From WHSM01 sp050701635 (GTDB taxonomy: Bacteria; Actinomycetota; Actinomycetes; Mycobacteriales; Micromonosporaceae): 14,080 nucleotides of DNA. The position numbers were made by a program, and so were the translations under genes. Below, piece after piece: positions 5,958 to 13,325 of this stretch. The notes beneath the pieces are model-generated. The model was not told the DNA's origin, did not search any database, and saw only the letters and a program-made list of their open reading frames with translations. The stretch covers positions 1-14,080 of the forward strand of contig JBOGDF010000123.1 in the NCBI GenBank assembly GCA_050701635.1, read 5' to 3'. Within the stretch, counting starts at the first letter, position 1. Each line of letters opens with the position of its first letter.

Positions 5958-6086
5958 AACTTAATTGAGCGACGCCGTGCCGCATCACGCCGAGGCCTTG
6001 CGGCGGCCCGACGGGACCACCCTCATCCACGCCGGCCGCCGTACACATATCACCCCGCTCCAGACTCCTGTGATCCGGAGGCTTCG

Positions 6087-7520
6087 ATGCGTACCCGCAA
6101 CCGGTTGGTCGTCGCGCTCGGCGCGACGGTCATAACGGCCGGCGCCGTGCTCGCGGCGATGGGCCCCGCCAGCGCGGCGAATCTGCTGGTCAACCCCGGC
6201 TTCGAAACCGGCACCCTGTCCGGCTGGAGCTGCTCGGCCGGCTCCATCGTCACCAGCCCCGTGCACACCGGCAGCCGCGCCCTCAAAGGCGCCGCCACCA
6301 GCAGCGACCACGCCAAGTGCACCCAGACCGTCACCGTGCAACCCAACACCACGTACGCCCTGTCCGCCTGGGTACGCGGCAACTACGTCTACCTCGGCGT
6401 CACCGGCGGCCCTTCCACCTGGACCCCCTCGGCCGCCAGCTACACCCAACTGCGTACCAGCTTCACCACCGGCGCCAGCCAGACCAGCGCCCAGGTCTAC
6501 CTCCACGGCTGGTACGCCCGAGGCGACTACTACGCCGACGACGTCAGCCTCGACGGCCCCGGCGGCGGCACGCCCAGCCCCACTCCGACGCCGACCACGT
6601 CGCCCACCTCCAGCCCACCGCCGCCCCCGCCGCCGACGGGCGGAGCGATGGCGGCTCCGTACCTCTACACCGGTTGGGGCAACCCGCCTTCGCCGGCCAC
6701 GGTGATGAGCGCGACCGGGATCAAGCAGTTCACGATGGCGTTCATGCTCTCCGGCGGCGGCTGCACCCCGGCGTGGGACGGCAACCGGCCGTTGAAGGGC
6801 GGCGCCGACGAGCAGGCGATCAACACGATCCGCGGCAACGGCGGCGATATCGAGATCTCCTTCGGCGGCTGGAGCGGCAACAAGCTCGGCCCGAACTGCT
6901 CGTCCGCGAGCGCGCTGGCCGGCGCGTACCAGCAGGTGATCAACGCGTACAGCCTCAAGTACATCGACATCGACATCGAGAACACCGACGAGTTCGAGAA
7001 CGCCACGGTGCAGGACCGGATCCTCGGGGCGCTGAAGATCGTCAAGCAGAACAACTCCGGCATCAAAACGATCATCACGTTCGGCACCAGCCAGTCCGGC
7101 CCGAACTGGTGGGGCACTAGGCTGATCAACCGCTCCGCCGAGCTGCAGGCGAACATCGACAACTTCACGATCATGCCGTTCGACTTCGGCTGCACCAGCA
7201 ACATCTACACCTGCACCGTGAGCGCGTCCGAGGGCCTGAAGAACGCCCTGAAGAGCGCGTACGGCTGGTCGGACGCGACGGCGTACGCCCACATGGGCAT
7301 CTCCGGCATGAACGGGCTCTCCGACCAACAGGAGATGAGCTCGCTCGACCACTGGCGGCAGATCCGCGACTGGGCCAACTCGAAGGGCCTGAAGCGGCTG
7401 TCGTTCTGGTCGGTCAACCGGGACCGGCCGTGCCCAGGCGGCGGCGTGCGGTCCGACTGCTCCGGCATCTCCCAGAACAACTGGGACTTCACCCGGATCA
7501 CCGCCGGCTTCACCGGCTGA
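6087..7520 (+). CDS. Secreted chitinase: CBM - PT/P-rich linker - GH18
   Basis: A 477-aa extracellular enzyme hydrolysing beta-1,4-GlcNAc links in chitin. ATG at 6087 follows GGAGG with five bases between. Layout: signal peptide 1-30 with cleavage at ASA-ANLL; a jelly-roll carbohydrate-binding module, about 31-157 (NLLVNPGFETGTLSGWSC ... YYADDVSLDG); a linker of PT repeats and seven prolines, about 158-187; and a GH18 catalytic barrel, 189-477. The GH18 active-site strand is YIDIDIENTDE with DxDxE at D294, D296 and E298, Glu being the acid. The first Asp of the longer DxxDxDxE form is not present (Lys at that place). SFGGWSG and the C-terminal LSFWSVNRDRPC also fit GH18 chitinases of the bacterial ChiC/ChiD-like type. 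It is first in a two-gene operon, 11 bp before the lectin-lyase gene. Confidence 0.95.
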   Translation: MRTRNRLVVALGATVITAGAVLAAMGPASAANLLVNPGFETGTLSGWSCSAGSIVTSPVHTGSRALKGAATSSDHAKCTQTVTVQPNTTYALSAWVRGNYVYLGVTGGPSTWTPSAASYTQLRTSFTTGASQTSAQVYLHGWYARGDYYADDVSLDGPGGGTPSPTPTPTTSPTSSPPPPPPPTGGAMAAPYLYTGWGNPPSPATVMSATGIKQFTMAFMLSGGGCTPAWDGNRPLKGGADEQAINTIRGNGGDIEISFGGWSGNKLGPNCSSASALAGAYQQVINAYSLKYIDIDIENTDEFENATVQDRILGALKIVKQNNSGIKTIITFGTSQSGPNWWGTRLINRSAELQANIDNFTIMPFDFGCTSNIYTCTVSASEGLKNALKSAYGWSDATAYAHMGISGMNGLSDQQEMSSLDHWRQIRDWANSKGLKRLSFWSVNRDRPCPGGGVRSDCSGISQNNWDFTRITAGFTG

Positions 7521-7531
7521 GGAGGAGACCC

Positions 7532-8701
7532 ATGAAGCGACGTTATCGCTGGTTCGCGCTTGCCGCCGCAGGCCTGACCGCGGCAGGGCTCTTCGTCGCC
7601 ATCCGCGGCGGCGAGGCCGTCACCGTCGGCGTGCCCAACCTAGTGTTGGGCGCCGCGTCTGGCCGGTGCCTGACCGTGGAGGGCGCGAGCACGACGCAGG
7701 GTGCCCGGGCCATCGTGTACGACTGCAACAGCAAGGCGAACCAGCAATGGACGTACACCCCGGCCGGGGAACTGCGGGTCTACAGCGGGACCGACGTGAA
7801 GTGCCTTGACGTCTACCGCGGCCTCACCGACCCCGGCGCCAGGGTCCAGACCTGGACGTGTCACGGCGGCGCCAACCAGAAGTGGACGCTGAACACCAAC
7901 GGCGGGGTCACCGCTGTCCAGTCTGGACTATGCCTGGACGTCACGGGCGGTGGCAGTAGTCCAAACGGCACCCCGGTGGCGATCTGGACCTGCAACAGCC
8001 GCGCCAACCAGATCTGGAGTCAGCGCACCCCAGGGCTGCCGTCCGGGGTGTACTTCCAGGACACCGGGACGGTCCAGGGATGGAACAACTATCCCCAGCG
8101 GCCGCAGAAACAGGGCGTCCTCCGGAACGTCAGCAGCCCGGCGTACAAGGGGAGCACCTCGATCGAGGCGCAGCAGACGTACGTCAACGAGGGCGGCGGA
8201 TACCACTCCGAGACGGTGCAGTTCGGCGCCCAGCGGGTGGGGGAGGACCGCTACTACGGCCAAGCCATCTACCTGGCGCCGAGCTGGCAGTTCCACAACC
8301 AGAACGTGACCTTCCAGCAGTGGTCACCAGAGGATCCCTCCGGTCCCTGTCTCCTGATGTACGTGGAGAGCGACGAGATCCGATTCGGCGGCTCCTGCGG
8401 CGTCCGGGGCGTTGTCGGCAAGATCACGAATCTCCGCGGCACGTGGATCCGGTTGGTCACCCGGATCCGGCTGCACTCCTCTGCCGGAGCCTTCGAGGTC
8501 TGGGTCAACGGCGCCAGGCTGGTCAGCCAGACCGGGATTGGTTTCCTGCCCAAGACCGCGCTGAGCGTCCGGTGGTCATCCGGGATCTACTGCACCGGCT
8601 GGCGCGACGGCACTCCCGCGGGGCCGTGGACGTTGTCGATCTTCCACGACCACGCCCGGATCGCGTCCTCGTACGCCCTCGCCGAGCCAGCGAACTGGTA
8701 G
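7532..8701 (+). CDS. Secreted ricin-type beta-trefoil lectin fused to a polysaccharide-lyase-like domain
   Basis: The predicted 389-aa protein starts at ATG 7532 with GGAGGAG four bases before it. Residues 1-29 form a signal peptide (basic MKRRYR, hydrophobic core, cleavage near GGEA). A CBM13/ricin-B beta-trefoil follows at about 34-168 with three QxW repeats: ANQQWTY, ANQKWTL and ANQIWSQ. Residues ~172-389 (VYFQDTGTVQGWNN ... YYGQAIYLAPSWQF ... NVTFQQWSPE ... FEVWVNGARLV) look like the concanavalin-like jelly roll of the heparin-lyase-I/PL20-type 'Polysacc_lyase' family. Substrate could be a uronan or another acidic glycan; catalytic residues cannot be assigned with certainty by eye. Co-transcription with the chitinase suggests joint attack on fungal wall or arthropod material. 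An inactive, purely binding role remains possible. Confidence 0.82.
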   Translation: MKRRYRWFALAAAGLTAAGLFVAIRGGEAVTVGVPNLVLGAASGRCLTVEGASTTQGARAIVYDCNSKANQQWTYTPAGELRVYSGTDVKCLDVYRGLTDPGARVQTWTCHGGANQKWTLNTNGGVTAVQSGLCLDVTGGGSSPNGTPVAIWTCNSRANQIWSQRTPGLPSGVYFQDTGTVQGWNNYPQRPQKQGVLRNVSSPAYKGSTSIEAQQTYVNEGGGYHSETVQFGAQRVGEDRYYGQAIYLAPSWQFHNQNVTFQQWSPEDPSGPCLLMYVESDEIRFGGSCGVRGVVGKITNLRGTWIRLVTRIRLHSSAGAFEVWVNGARLVSQTGIGFLPKTALSVRWSSGIYCTGWRDGTPAGPWTLSIFHDHARIASSYALAEPANW

Positions 8702-8738
8702 GGAGTCTTTCGCAGAGGAGGCCGAACAGCGCGCCGTA

Positions 8739-8773
8739 CGGCGGGCGTCGACGCGAACCGTCGGCGCCCGCCG
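8739..8773 (+). terminator. Strong hairpin terminator of the chitinase operon
   Basis: Arms 8739-8753 and 8759-8773 pair over 15 bp with a single U-G wobble and loop CGAAC; the outer nine pairs are CGGCGGGCG with CGCCCGCCG. It starts 38 bp after the stop of the lectin-lyase gene. No T-tract follows, as is usual for I-shaped actinobacterial terminators. Confidence 0.85.
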
Positions 8774-8813
8774 GTTCGAGTGCGGCCTAGCATCACCGTG
8801 ACACGCTGCAGCC

Positions 8814-8954
8814 GTGACGAAACCTGCTGCTGGTGCGTCGCCGGTCGTTGATCCGTGGCGGCCGCGATTTCGTGACGTGGTTGTCGTGTTGGTCGCCTCG
8901 GTCGTGGTCGCCGGTACGGCTCATGCGGTACTGCCGTTGCGGGCGCTGTCCTGA
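8814..8954 (+). CDS. Possible 46-aa single-span membrane peptide
   Basis: GTG at 8814 opens a 46-codon frame ending with TGA at 8952-8954. The product begins VTKPAAGASPVVDPWRPRFR and continues with a hydrophobic stretch, DVVVVLVASVVVAGTAHAVL (about residues 21-40), typical of one membrane span or a signal anchor. No clear Shine-Dalgarno is seen; the start is 40 bp after the terminator hairpin. It is not a family I recognise. The same region also lies in the 5' extension of the frame of the downstream RibD-C gene from 8954, which I do not consider coding. The 5' context is weak, so this may be chance. Confidence 0.3.
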   Translation: MTKPAAGASPVVDPWRPRFRDVVVVLVASVVVAGTAHAVLPLRALS

Positions 8955-9094
8955 TGCTCTGCCACCACCGCGTGGCACGGGTTCTGCCACTGGCGCTGCT
9001 CGCGGGTCTGCCGCTGGCGCATAGGACGATGGTTAGCGCTTCACGGGCAGCGGTGCCGTACGTTCGGCAGGACGGGACCCGGAAGGAGCACGCG

Positions 9095-9709
9095 ATGAAG
9101 CTGACGGTAACCACGTTCCTCTCGGTCGACGGCGTGATGCAGGGTCCCGGCGGTCCGGACGAGGACCAGAGCGGCGGGTTTACCCGGGGCGGGTGGCTGG
9201 TCCCGCACTTCGACGACGAGACCGGCCAGTTCATGAACGAGGTGTTCGAGCAGGTCGACGCGTTCTTGCTCGGCCGGCACACGTACGACATCTTCGCGGC
9301 TTCCTGGCCGCACGCGACCGACCAGGACGACCCGATCGCGAGACGCCTCAACACGCTGCCCAAGTACGTCGCCTCGACCACGCTCACTGACCCCGAGTGG
9401 GGCCCCACCACGGTTCTCACCGGCGACGTACCCAACGCGGTGGCCGACCTCAAGCGGCAGCCGGGGCGGGAGCTGCAGGTGCACGGCAGCGGCGAGCTGG
9501 TACGAACGCTGCACGAGCACGACCTGGTGGACGAGTACCGGCTACCGGTGTTCCCGGTCGTCGTCGGCGAGGGGCGCCGCCTGTTCGCCGATCGGGGCAT
9601 CGCCACCGGGCTCAGCCTGGTGGAGACGCGTACCACCGGCTCGGGCGTGGCGATCCACGTGTACCGGCCGACCGGACGCCCCGAGTTCGGCACGATCGAG
9701 GTCACCTAG
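9095..9709 (+). CDS. Dihydrofolate reductase / RibD C-terminal domain family protein
   Basis: A 204-aa cytosolic protein of the RibD-C/DHFR-fold family. ATG at 9095 is chosen over the longer upstream frame because GGAAGGAG lies six bases before it and homologues begin with MKLTVTTFLSVDGVMQGPGG. Family marks are the N-terminal strand with SVDGVMQ, LLGRHTYDIFAASWP near residue 66, and the cofactor-region motif VHGSGELV (residues 129-136) followed by LVDEYRLPVFPVVVGEGRRLF. Members are NADPH-binding reductases related to the riboflavin-pathway reductase; most stand-alone ones, as here, have no known substrate. It converges on the DUF5753 regulator gene with a 4-bp gap. Confidence 0.93.
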   Translation: MKLTVTTFLSVDGVMQGPGGPDEDQSGGFTRGGWLVPHFDDETGQFMNEVFEQVDAFLLGRHTYDIFAASWPHATDQDDPIARRLNTLPKYVASTTLTDPEWGPTTVLTGDVPNAVADLKRQPGRELQVHGSGELVRTLHEHDLVDEYRLPVFPVVVGEGRRLFADRGIATGLSLVETRTTGSGVAIHVYRPTGRPEFGTIEVT

Positions 9710-9713
9710 CGCG

Positions 9714-10565
9714 TCAGAGGTCTGCGACGACGTCAGCGATCAGCTGACGGGCGTCCTGGCCGTAGATCGCCTCAGCCTGAAGTAGCTCGAAGAGCTTGAC
9801 GTACTGCGCGATCTCGTCCGGCCGGGTCACTTTGATCGCGGCGGTCGGCGTCTCCAGGACGACGGCGTTGCTGTCGAAGATCCAGAACCCAATGGTTGCG
9901 ATCGCATAGCGCCGCGCGTCGGCGGGGATGATGCCGACCGACACGAACGGCAGCCGCATGACGGACAGCAGATGTGTCAGCTGCTCGACGTGCTCCTCCG
10001 CGGAACCCCTGTGAGTCCGGATCGCCTGTTCGCCCAGCACCACAGCGATGCGCTTGTCCGGGCTTAACGCGGCCGCGGTCCGCGCCAACCTGGACGCCAC
10101 AGTCGCTTCCGTGTCCTCAGGGGCGTCCAGGAACTTGTACCAAAACGGCAAGATCCGCCGGAAGTAGGTTTCCGTCTGGAAGAAGCCGGGCATGACCAGC
10201 GGCTCATGGACCCTGAAGGTCCTCGTGCGACGATAGCTGGCGATTGTGTGTGTGCCGCCAAGCCGTCTCATTCCCTCCCTCGACACGCGCACCCAGTCCT
10301 GGTATGCCGAGTCGACGGTGCGCGCTGTCGCTATCAGTTCGAGGATCTGGTCCTCGGCGCTGCATGCGTCGCACCAGTCCCGAATCTGCTGCTCGGTCGG
10401 CGGCTGGACGCCGTTCTCTACCCGGCTGACGCGGGTGACGTGCTGCCCGGTTGCCTCGGCGATGGCACGGCCCGTCAGCCCCGCCGACTTGCGGAGCTGA
10501 CGGAGCCGCGCCCCTAGCGCCCTTCGGGCCTCCTGTATGGAGGAGCTATTCGGGTCGGTAGTCAC
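9714..10565 (-). CDS. Xre-type HTH regulator with DUF5753 domain
   Basis: A 283-aa actinobacterial regulator. The N-terminal HTH spans about residues 10-65 (ALGARLRQLRKSAGLTGRAIAEATG ... VTRVSRVENGVQPPTEQQI). From about residue 95 the DUF5753 domain runs to the end (EPLVMPGFFQTETYFRRIL, VLGEQAIRTHRGS, FVSVGIIPADARRY, LFELLQAEAIYGQDARQLI). GTG at 10565 gives the usual length and HTH offset and overlaps the DUF6879 gene by 20 bp; the frame extends further upstream but into the DUF6879 coding sequence. This family usually pairs with a small DUF397 protein; here the partner is DUF6879. It probably regulates its own operon through the repeat at 11342-11361 (inference). A broken paralogue end is at 4720-4785. 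Confidence 0.92.
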   Translation of the reverse strand: MTTDPNSSSIQEARRALGARLRQLRKSAGLTGRAIAEATGQHVTRVSRVENGVQPPTEQQIRDWCDACSAEDQILELIATARTVDSAYQDWVRVSREGMRRLGGTHTIASYRRTRTFRVHEPLVMPGFFQTETYFRRILPFWYKFLDAPEDTEATVASRLARTAAALSPDKRIAVVLGEQAIRTHRGSAEEHVEQLTHLLSVMRLPFVSVGIIPADARRYAIATIGFWIFDSNAVVLETPTAAIKVTRPDEIAQYVKLFELLQAEAIYGQDARQLIADVVADL

Positions 10566-11067
10566 TGAGTGGTTTGGCCAGTTCCCAGACTGATTCGAAC
10601 GCGCTGCGACAGGTCTCCACGATCTTAGGATCGTCGGTGATCTCGAACGACGCGTTAGTGCCGCTGCCCTTGTAGTGCAGGAACAGCACCAACTCATCAT
10701 CGAAGACGTAGTAGTCGCCGCTGCCGGGCAACATCACGGTCGCGAGGAGCGGTCGGGGTATGTACCGGATGTCCTCGCCCGCCTCAAAGAAGGCGTCAAC
10801 GTGGCTCAGACTCCACTGCTGATACTCACTGACCGGCACCGACACCACGCAAGCACGTCGGCAGGTCCGCCCGGCGGCGGTGTGTCCGCGCACCTCGCCC
10901 AGGTAGTCGGCGAGCCATGCCTGATCGTCGGGCTCACCCCTGCGCCACTTCGCCAAATGCGGTAGCTCAATCTCAGTGCCGTAGGAGTCGCGGGTCTCTA
11001 GATGCACGAACGACTTCTTGATTCCTCGGGTCAACGCGTCGAGGTCGTCGTAGGTAGCAGTGCGCAT
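10546..11067 (-). CDS. DUF6879 family protein
   Basis: A 173-aa soluble protein without signal peptide or membrane span. Features matching DUF6879 are the start ATYDDLDALTRGIKKSFVHLETRDSY, the basic HTAAGRTCRRACVVSVPVSEYQQW, GEDIRYIPR, YYVFDDELVLFLHY and the end FEITDDPKIVETCRSAFESVW. Function is unknown; the family is confined to actinobacteria and commonly sits next to DUF5753-type HTH genes. Its ATG overlaps the stop of the upstream 67-aa gene (TAATG), and its own 3' end overlaps the regulator's GTG, so all three should be made in fixed proportion. By analogy with DUF397/Xre pairs it may bind and modulate the regulator, but this is inference. Confidence 0.88.
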   Translation of the reverse strand: MRTATYDDLDALTRGIKKSFVHLETRDSYGTEIELPHLAKWRRGEPDDQAWLADYLGEVRGHTAAGRTCRRACVVSVPVSEYQQWSLSHVDAFFEAGEDIRYIPRPLLATVMLPGSGDYYVFDDELVLFLHYKGSGTNASFEITDDPKIVETCRSAFESVWELAKPLSDYRPE

Positions 11068-11270
11068 TACTCGGCCCGGTCGAAGAACGGGATCAGCCGG
11101 TTCGGGATCTCTACGCAGGTCTCGCCCTCCGGTATGTCCATAGCGGCCAGCGAGTTTGGATCCGTAACCACCCAGCCCTGAACCACCCAGGAGTTGCGGT
11201 CGGTTCGGTATAGCGTCGGCGACCCTTTAGGGTCAGAATTCGGATCTTTGGCGACGAACGTCAGTTCCAC
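11067..11270 (-). CDS. Small conserved protein of the DUF6879/DUF5753 operon
   Basis: A 67-aa acidic protein starting at GTG 11270, with GAGGAGG six bases upstream. It reads VELTFVAKDPNSDPKGSPTLY, then a W-rich core (SWVVQGWVVTDPN) and DIPEGETCVEIPNRLIPFF. I recall similar small proteins just upstream of DUF6879 genes in related genomes; no named domain is known to me. It is first in the three-gene operon, and its TAA overlaps the next ATG by one base. The one Cys and the WVVQGWVV beta-like core suggest a small folded partner, not a membrane peptide. Function unknown. Confidence 0.85.
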   Translation of the reverse strand: MELTFVAKDPNSDPKGSPTLYRTDRNSWVVQGWVVTDPNSLAAMDIPEGETCVEIPNRLIPFFDRAE

Positions 11271-11335
11271 TGTGGACCTCCTCGATAGACGTCGGCAACT
11301 CGTGGTGCCTTCATCCTCACCACGTGTAGAGAGAG

Positions 11336-11341
11336 TGTCAA
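11336..11341 (-). promoter_or_regulatory. -35 box of the small protein/DUF6879/DUF5753 operon
   Basis: TTGACA on the minus strand, 65 bp upstream of the GTG at 11270. At 17 bp spacing the -10 would be GAGGAT (11318-11313), a poor match, so the promoter probably needs activation or is weak. It directly abuts the tandem repeat at 11342-11361. Confidence 0.45.
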
Positions 11342-11361
11342 CTGCAACTTTCTGCAACTTT
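11342..11361. repeat. Perfect 10-bp tandem repeat next to the -35 box, candidate operator
   Basis: CTGCAACTTT occurs twice head to tail (11342-11351 and 11352-11361), on the coding strand AAAGTTGCAG twice, directly upstream of TTGACA. The 10-bp period places both units on the same DNA face, suitable for two adjacent protein monomers or dimers. The most likely binder is the HTH-DUF5753 protein of the same operon. Confidence 0.65.
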
Positions 11362-11643
11362 GTGGCGGGTGATTTTGGTGGCCTCGTACGTTGCGTTCAG
11401 CGCGCGACCTGACACCAGATTTCGGAGGCTCCCGTTGTCGACGCCACACCGCCGCTCCACAGGCCGACGACACGCCACGCCGTGCCCGGGCGTATCGCGG
11501 ACCGTGCTCCCGCTTGGTGGCGATCAGGCGGTCGCTCGGTCCGTGGCGGCAAGCCATCGCCGGCAACGCTGGACGAAGCGTTGCCGAGGATGCGGCGACC
11601 GGTGGCCGTGCCGTGAACGGCGTGAAGCGGACCTGGTGCTCGG
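11362..11643. other. Intergenic stretch without a recognisable gene
   Basis: I see no reading frame with family features or a convincing ribosome binding site on either strand here, although long GC-driven open frames cross it. The only structure noted is the hairpin at 11561-11586. Confidence 0.5.
11561..11586. terminator. Hairpin with 9-bp perfect stem
   Basis: CGGCAACGC (11561-11569) and GCGTTGCCG (11578-11586) pair perfectly around the 8-nt loop TGGACGAA. No T-tract on either side. It lies between the regulator operon and the Cys-rich ORF and could terminate a transcript arriving from kamA on the minus strand, or act as an operator. Confidence 0.35.
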
Positions 11644-11904
11644 GTGGTGACACGCGCAGATCCGCACCGACGGGCCGAGGCCTTCCCGCGCCGGCCGTCG
11701 CCGCGATCTCAGGTCAGCGAGACCCCGTCGACCAAGGAGATCGACGCGGCACGACACGCGTACCTACAGCACATCCCCAGCATGTTCACCCATCAGTGCC
11801 TTGCGTGCGACGGGACCTGGCCGTGCCTGCCGTACCGGATGGCGCTCTGCCGGCTGCAGACCGCCGGCTTGCCGCTGGAGCCTCGCGAAAACGCCGACCG
11901 CTAG
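11644..11904 (+). CDS. Small Cys-rich protein, possible zinc-binding
   Basis: This frame ends with TAG at 11902-11904 and runs back to GTG at 11644 (or 11647), 86 aa. The last ~60 residues look genuine: STKEIDAARHAYLQHI, then HQCLACDGTWPCLPYRMALC, giving CxxC-x5-C-x6-C, a layout seen in small actinobacterial proteins that probably bind zinc. The first ~25 residues are Arg/Pro-rich and may not be translated; I see no good ribosome binding site and no alternative start before ATG at 11781. The stop overlaps that of kamA through a shared CTAG, which supports a real convergent gene. Function unknown. Confidence 0.55.
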   Translation: MVTRADPHRRAEAFPRRPSPRSQVSETPSTKEIDAARHAYLQHIPSMFTHQCLACDGTWPCLPYRMALCRLQTAGLPLEPRENADR

Positions 11905-13325
11905 ACCGTCAGCGCCTCGCGGGATGCCGTTTCGCGGGAGGCTGCTGCGGCGGCGTGGGCGGCGGGGTCCTCGACGGGGTGGTGCTCGGCCCACCAGCGC
12001 TGGCCCGACTCGGGCAGCGTGTAGATCGGGTCCTGGTAGGCGTACTTGCGGTTGAGCGCCTCGGGGTCGTCGAGCTCGATGCCGGTGCGGTAGTTCTTCG
12101 TCCAGTACGAGATGCCGCGCTCGCGGTCGTAGTCGGCGAGCATGTGCACCCAGCGCTTCCCGACGAACGGCACGTCGCAGACGATCCGCGGGGTGGCGTA
12201 CCCGGGGAGGTAGCCCATGATCGCGTGCTGCAGCTTCTCCGCCTCCCACACGGCGAGCCGCCAGTGCTCGGAGTTGGGGATCATGTCGCACATGTAGAAG
12301 TAGTACGGCAGGATGCTCGCCTCGCCCTGCAGCGCGAAGCACAGATCCAGCAGGTCGGCGGTGGTGGCGTTGACCCCACGCATCAGTACGCCCTGGTTGC
12401 GTACGTCGCGTACGCCGACATCCAGCGCGGTCTGTGCCGCCTTCGCCACCAGCGGGGTCACCGAGTTGACGTGGTTGACGTGGGTGTGGATCGCGAGGTT
12501 GACGCCGCGCCGGCCGGCGGTGCGGGCGACCCGCTCCAGGCCCTCGACGACCTGCGGCTGCAGCCAGTGCTGCGGCAGCCCCATCAGCGCCTTGGTGGCG
12601 AGCCGGATGTCGCGCACGGTGTCGATGTCGAGCAGCCGCATCAGGTACGACTCGAGCTGCTTCCACGGCACGTTGGCGACATCGCCGCCGGAGACCACGA
12701 CGTCACGTACCCCCGGCTGGGCTTTCAGGTATTCGATGTGGGCGTCGTGCCGGTCGACCGGCTTGAGCGTGAGCTTCAGCTTGTCCACGGTGGGGGTGGA
12801 GTTGCCGACCAGGTCCATCCGGGTGCAGTGGCCGCAGTACTGCGGGCAGGTCGACAGCAACTCGGCGAGCACCTTGGTGGGGTAGCGGTGGGTCAACCCC
12901 TCGGCCACCCACATGTCGTGCTCGTGCAGCGAGTCGCGGGTGGCGTACGGGTGGGACGGCCAGTCGGTACGCCGGTCCGAGAGCACCGGCAGCATGTAGT
13001 TGCGCACCGGGTCGGCGTAGAACGAGTCGGTGTCCGGCACGCGATCCGGCACCATCGTGTTGATCATCTGCGGCGGCACCAGCATCGACATGGTGGCGCG
13101 CTGCTGCTGGTCGGCTTCCAGGTCGTCGTAGAACTTCTCGTCCACCAGATCGCCGAGCACCTTGCGGAGTTGTCTGGTGTTCTTGACGCAGTTGACACGT
13201 TGCCACTGCGCGTTCTCCCACTGCTCCCGGGTCACGTCACGCCAGCCCGGCAGCCGTCGCCAGTCCGGCTCGACCAGCTCGCGGCGCCGGTACTCGTACG
13301 GCTGCTCGGTGCTCTTGTCGGTCAC
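11901..13325 (-). CDS. kamA: Lysine 2,3-aminomutase (KamA family radical SAM enzyme)
   Basis: A 474-aa enzyme that converts L-lysine to L-beta-lysine using a [4Fe-4S] cluster, S-adenosylmethionine and PLP. GTG at 13325 follows AGGAGG. The radical-SAM triad is in CPQYCGHC: C160, C164, C167. GVRDVVVSGGDVANVPW and LAIHTHVNHVNSVTPLV are typical barrel strands; GVLMRGVN, LPYYFYMCDM and PGYATPRIVCDVP follow, and K390 in DVPFVGKRW is a candidate for the PLP lysine, though the clostridial PGGGGK form is not kept. The protein is longer than clostridial KamA (~416 aa) and ends in an Ala-rich tail of about 25 residues. The divergent neighbour is 3,5-diaminohexanoate dehydrogenase, two steps on in the same pathway, which makes lysine the most likely substrate rather than EF-P or glutamate. 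Confidence 0.93.
   Translation of the reverse strand: MTDKSTEQPYEYRRRELVEPDWRRLPGWRDVTREQWENAQWQRVNCVKNTRQLRKVLGDLVDEKFYDDLEADQQQRATMSMLVPPQMINTMVPDRVPDTDSFYADPVRNYMLPVLSDRRTDWPSHPYATRDSLHEHDMWVAEGLTHRYPTKVLAELLSTCPQYCGHCTRMDLVGNSTPTVDKLKLTLKPVDRHDAHIEYLKAQPGVRDVVVSGGDVANVPWKQLESYLMRLLDIDTVRDIRLATKALMGLPQHWLQPQVVEGLERVARTAGRRGVNLAIHTHVNHVNSVTPLVAKAAQTALDVGVRDVRNQGVLMRGVNATTADLLDLCFALQGEASILPYYFYMCDMIPNSEHWRLAVWEAEKLQHAIMGYLPGYATPRIVCDVPFVGKRWVHMLADYDRERGISYWTKNYRTGIELDDPEALNRKYAYQDPIYTLPESGQRWWAEHHPVEDPAAHAAAAASRETASREALTV

Noticed and set aside
5979..6077. Upstream leader peptide in the chitinase 5' region (GTG-initiated frame)
   Set aside because: No ribosome binding site, no stop before the chitinase start, and no conserved feature; probably chance.
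5880..6086. DasR-type (dre) site upstream of the chitinase
   Set aside because: No sequence resembling the TGGTCTAGACCA-type palindrome is present in the leader or promoter.
5985..7352. 455-codon minus-strand open frame opposite the chitinase
   Set aside because: Composition follows the complement of GH18 codons (Gly/Ala/Val/Arg runs); no start context or motifs.
8954..9094. N-terminal extension of the RibD-C family gene to the ATG at 8954
   Set aside because: A strong ribosome binding site precedes ATG 9095, where homologues begin; the extension has no family similarity.
10566..10700. Upstream extension of the DUF5753 regulator frame
   Set aside because: It is out-of-frame DUF6879 coding sequence with Ser/Arg/Cys-rich translation; GTG 10565 gives the normal family length.
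11342..11361. CRISPR-like or mobile-element terminal repeat
   Set aside because: Only two adjacent 10-bp units without spacers, and no transposase or inverted termini nearby.
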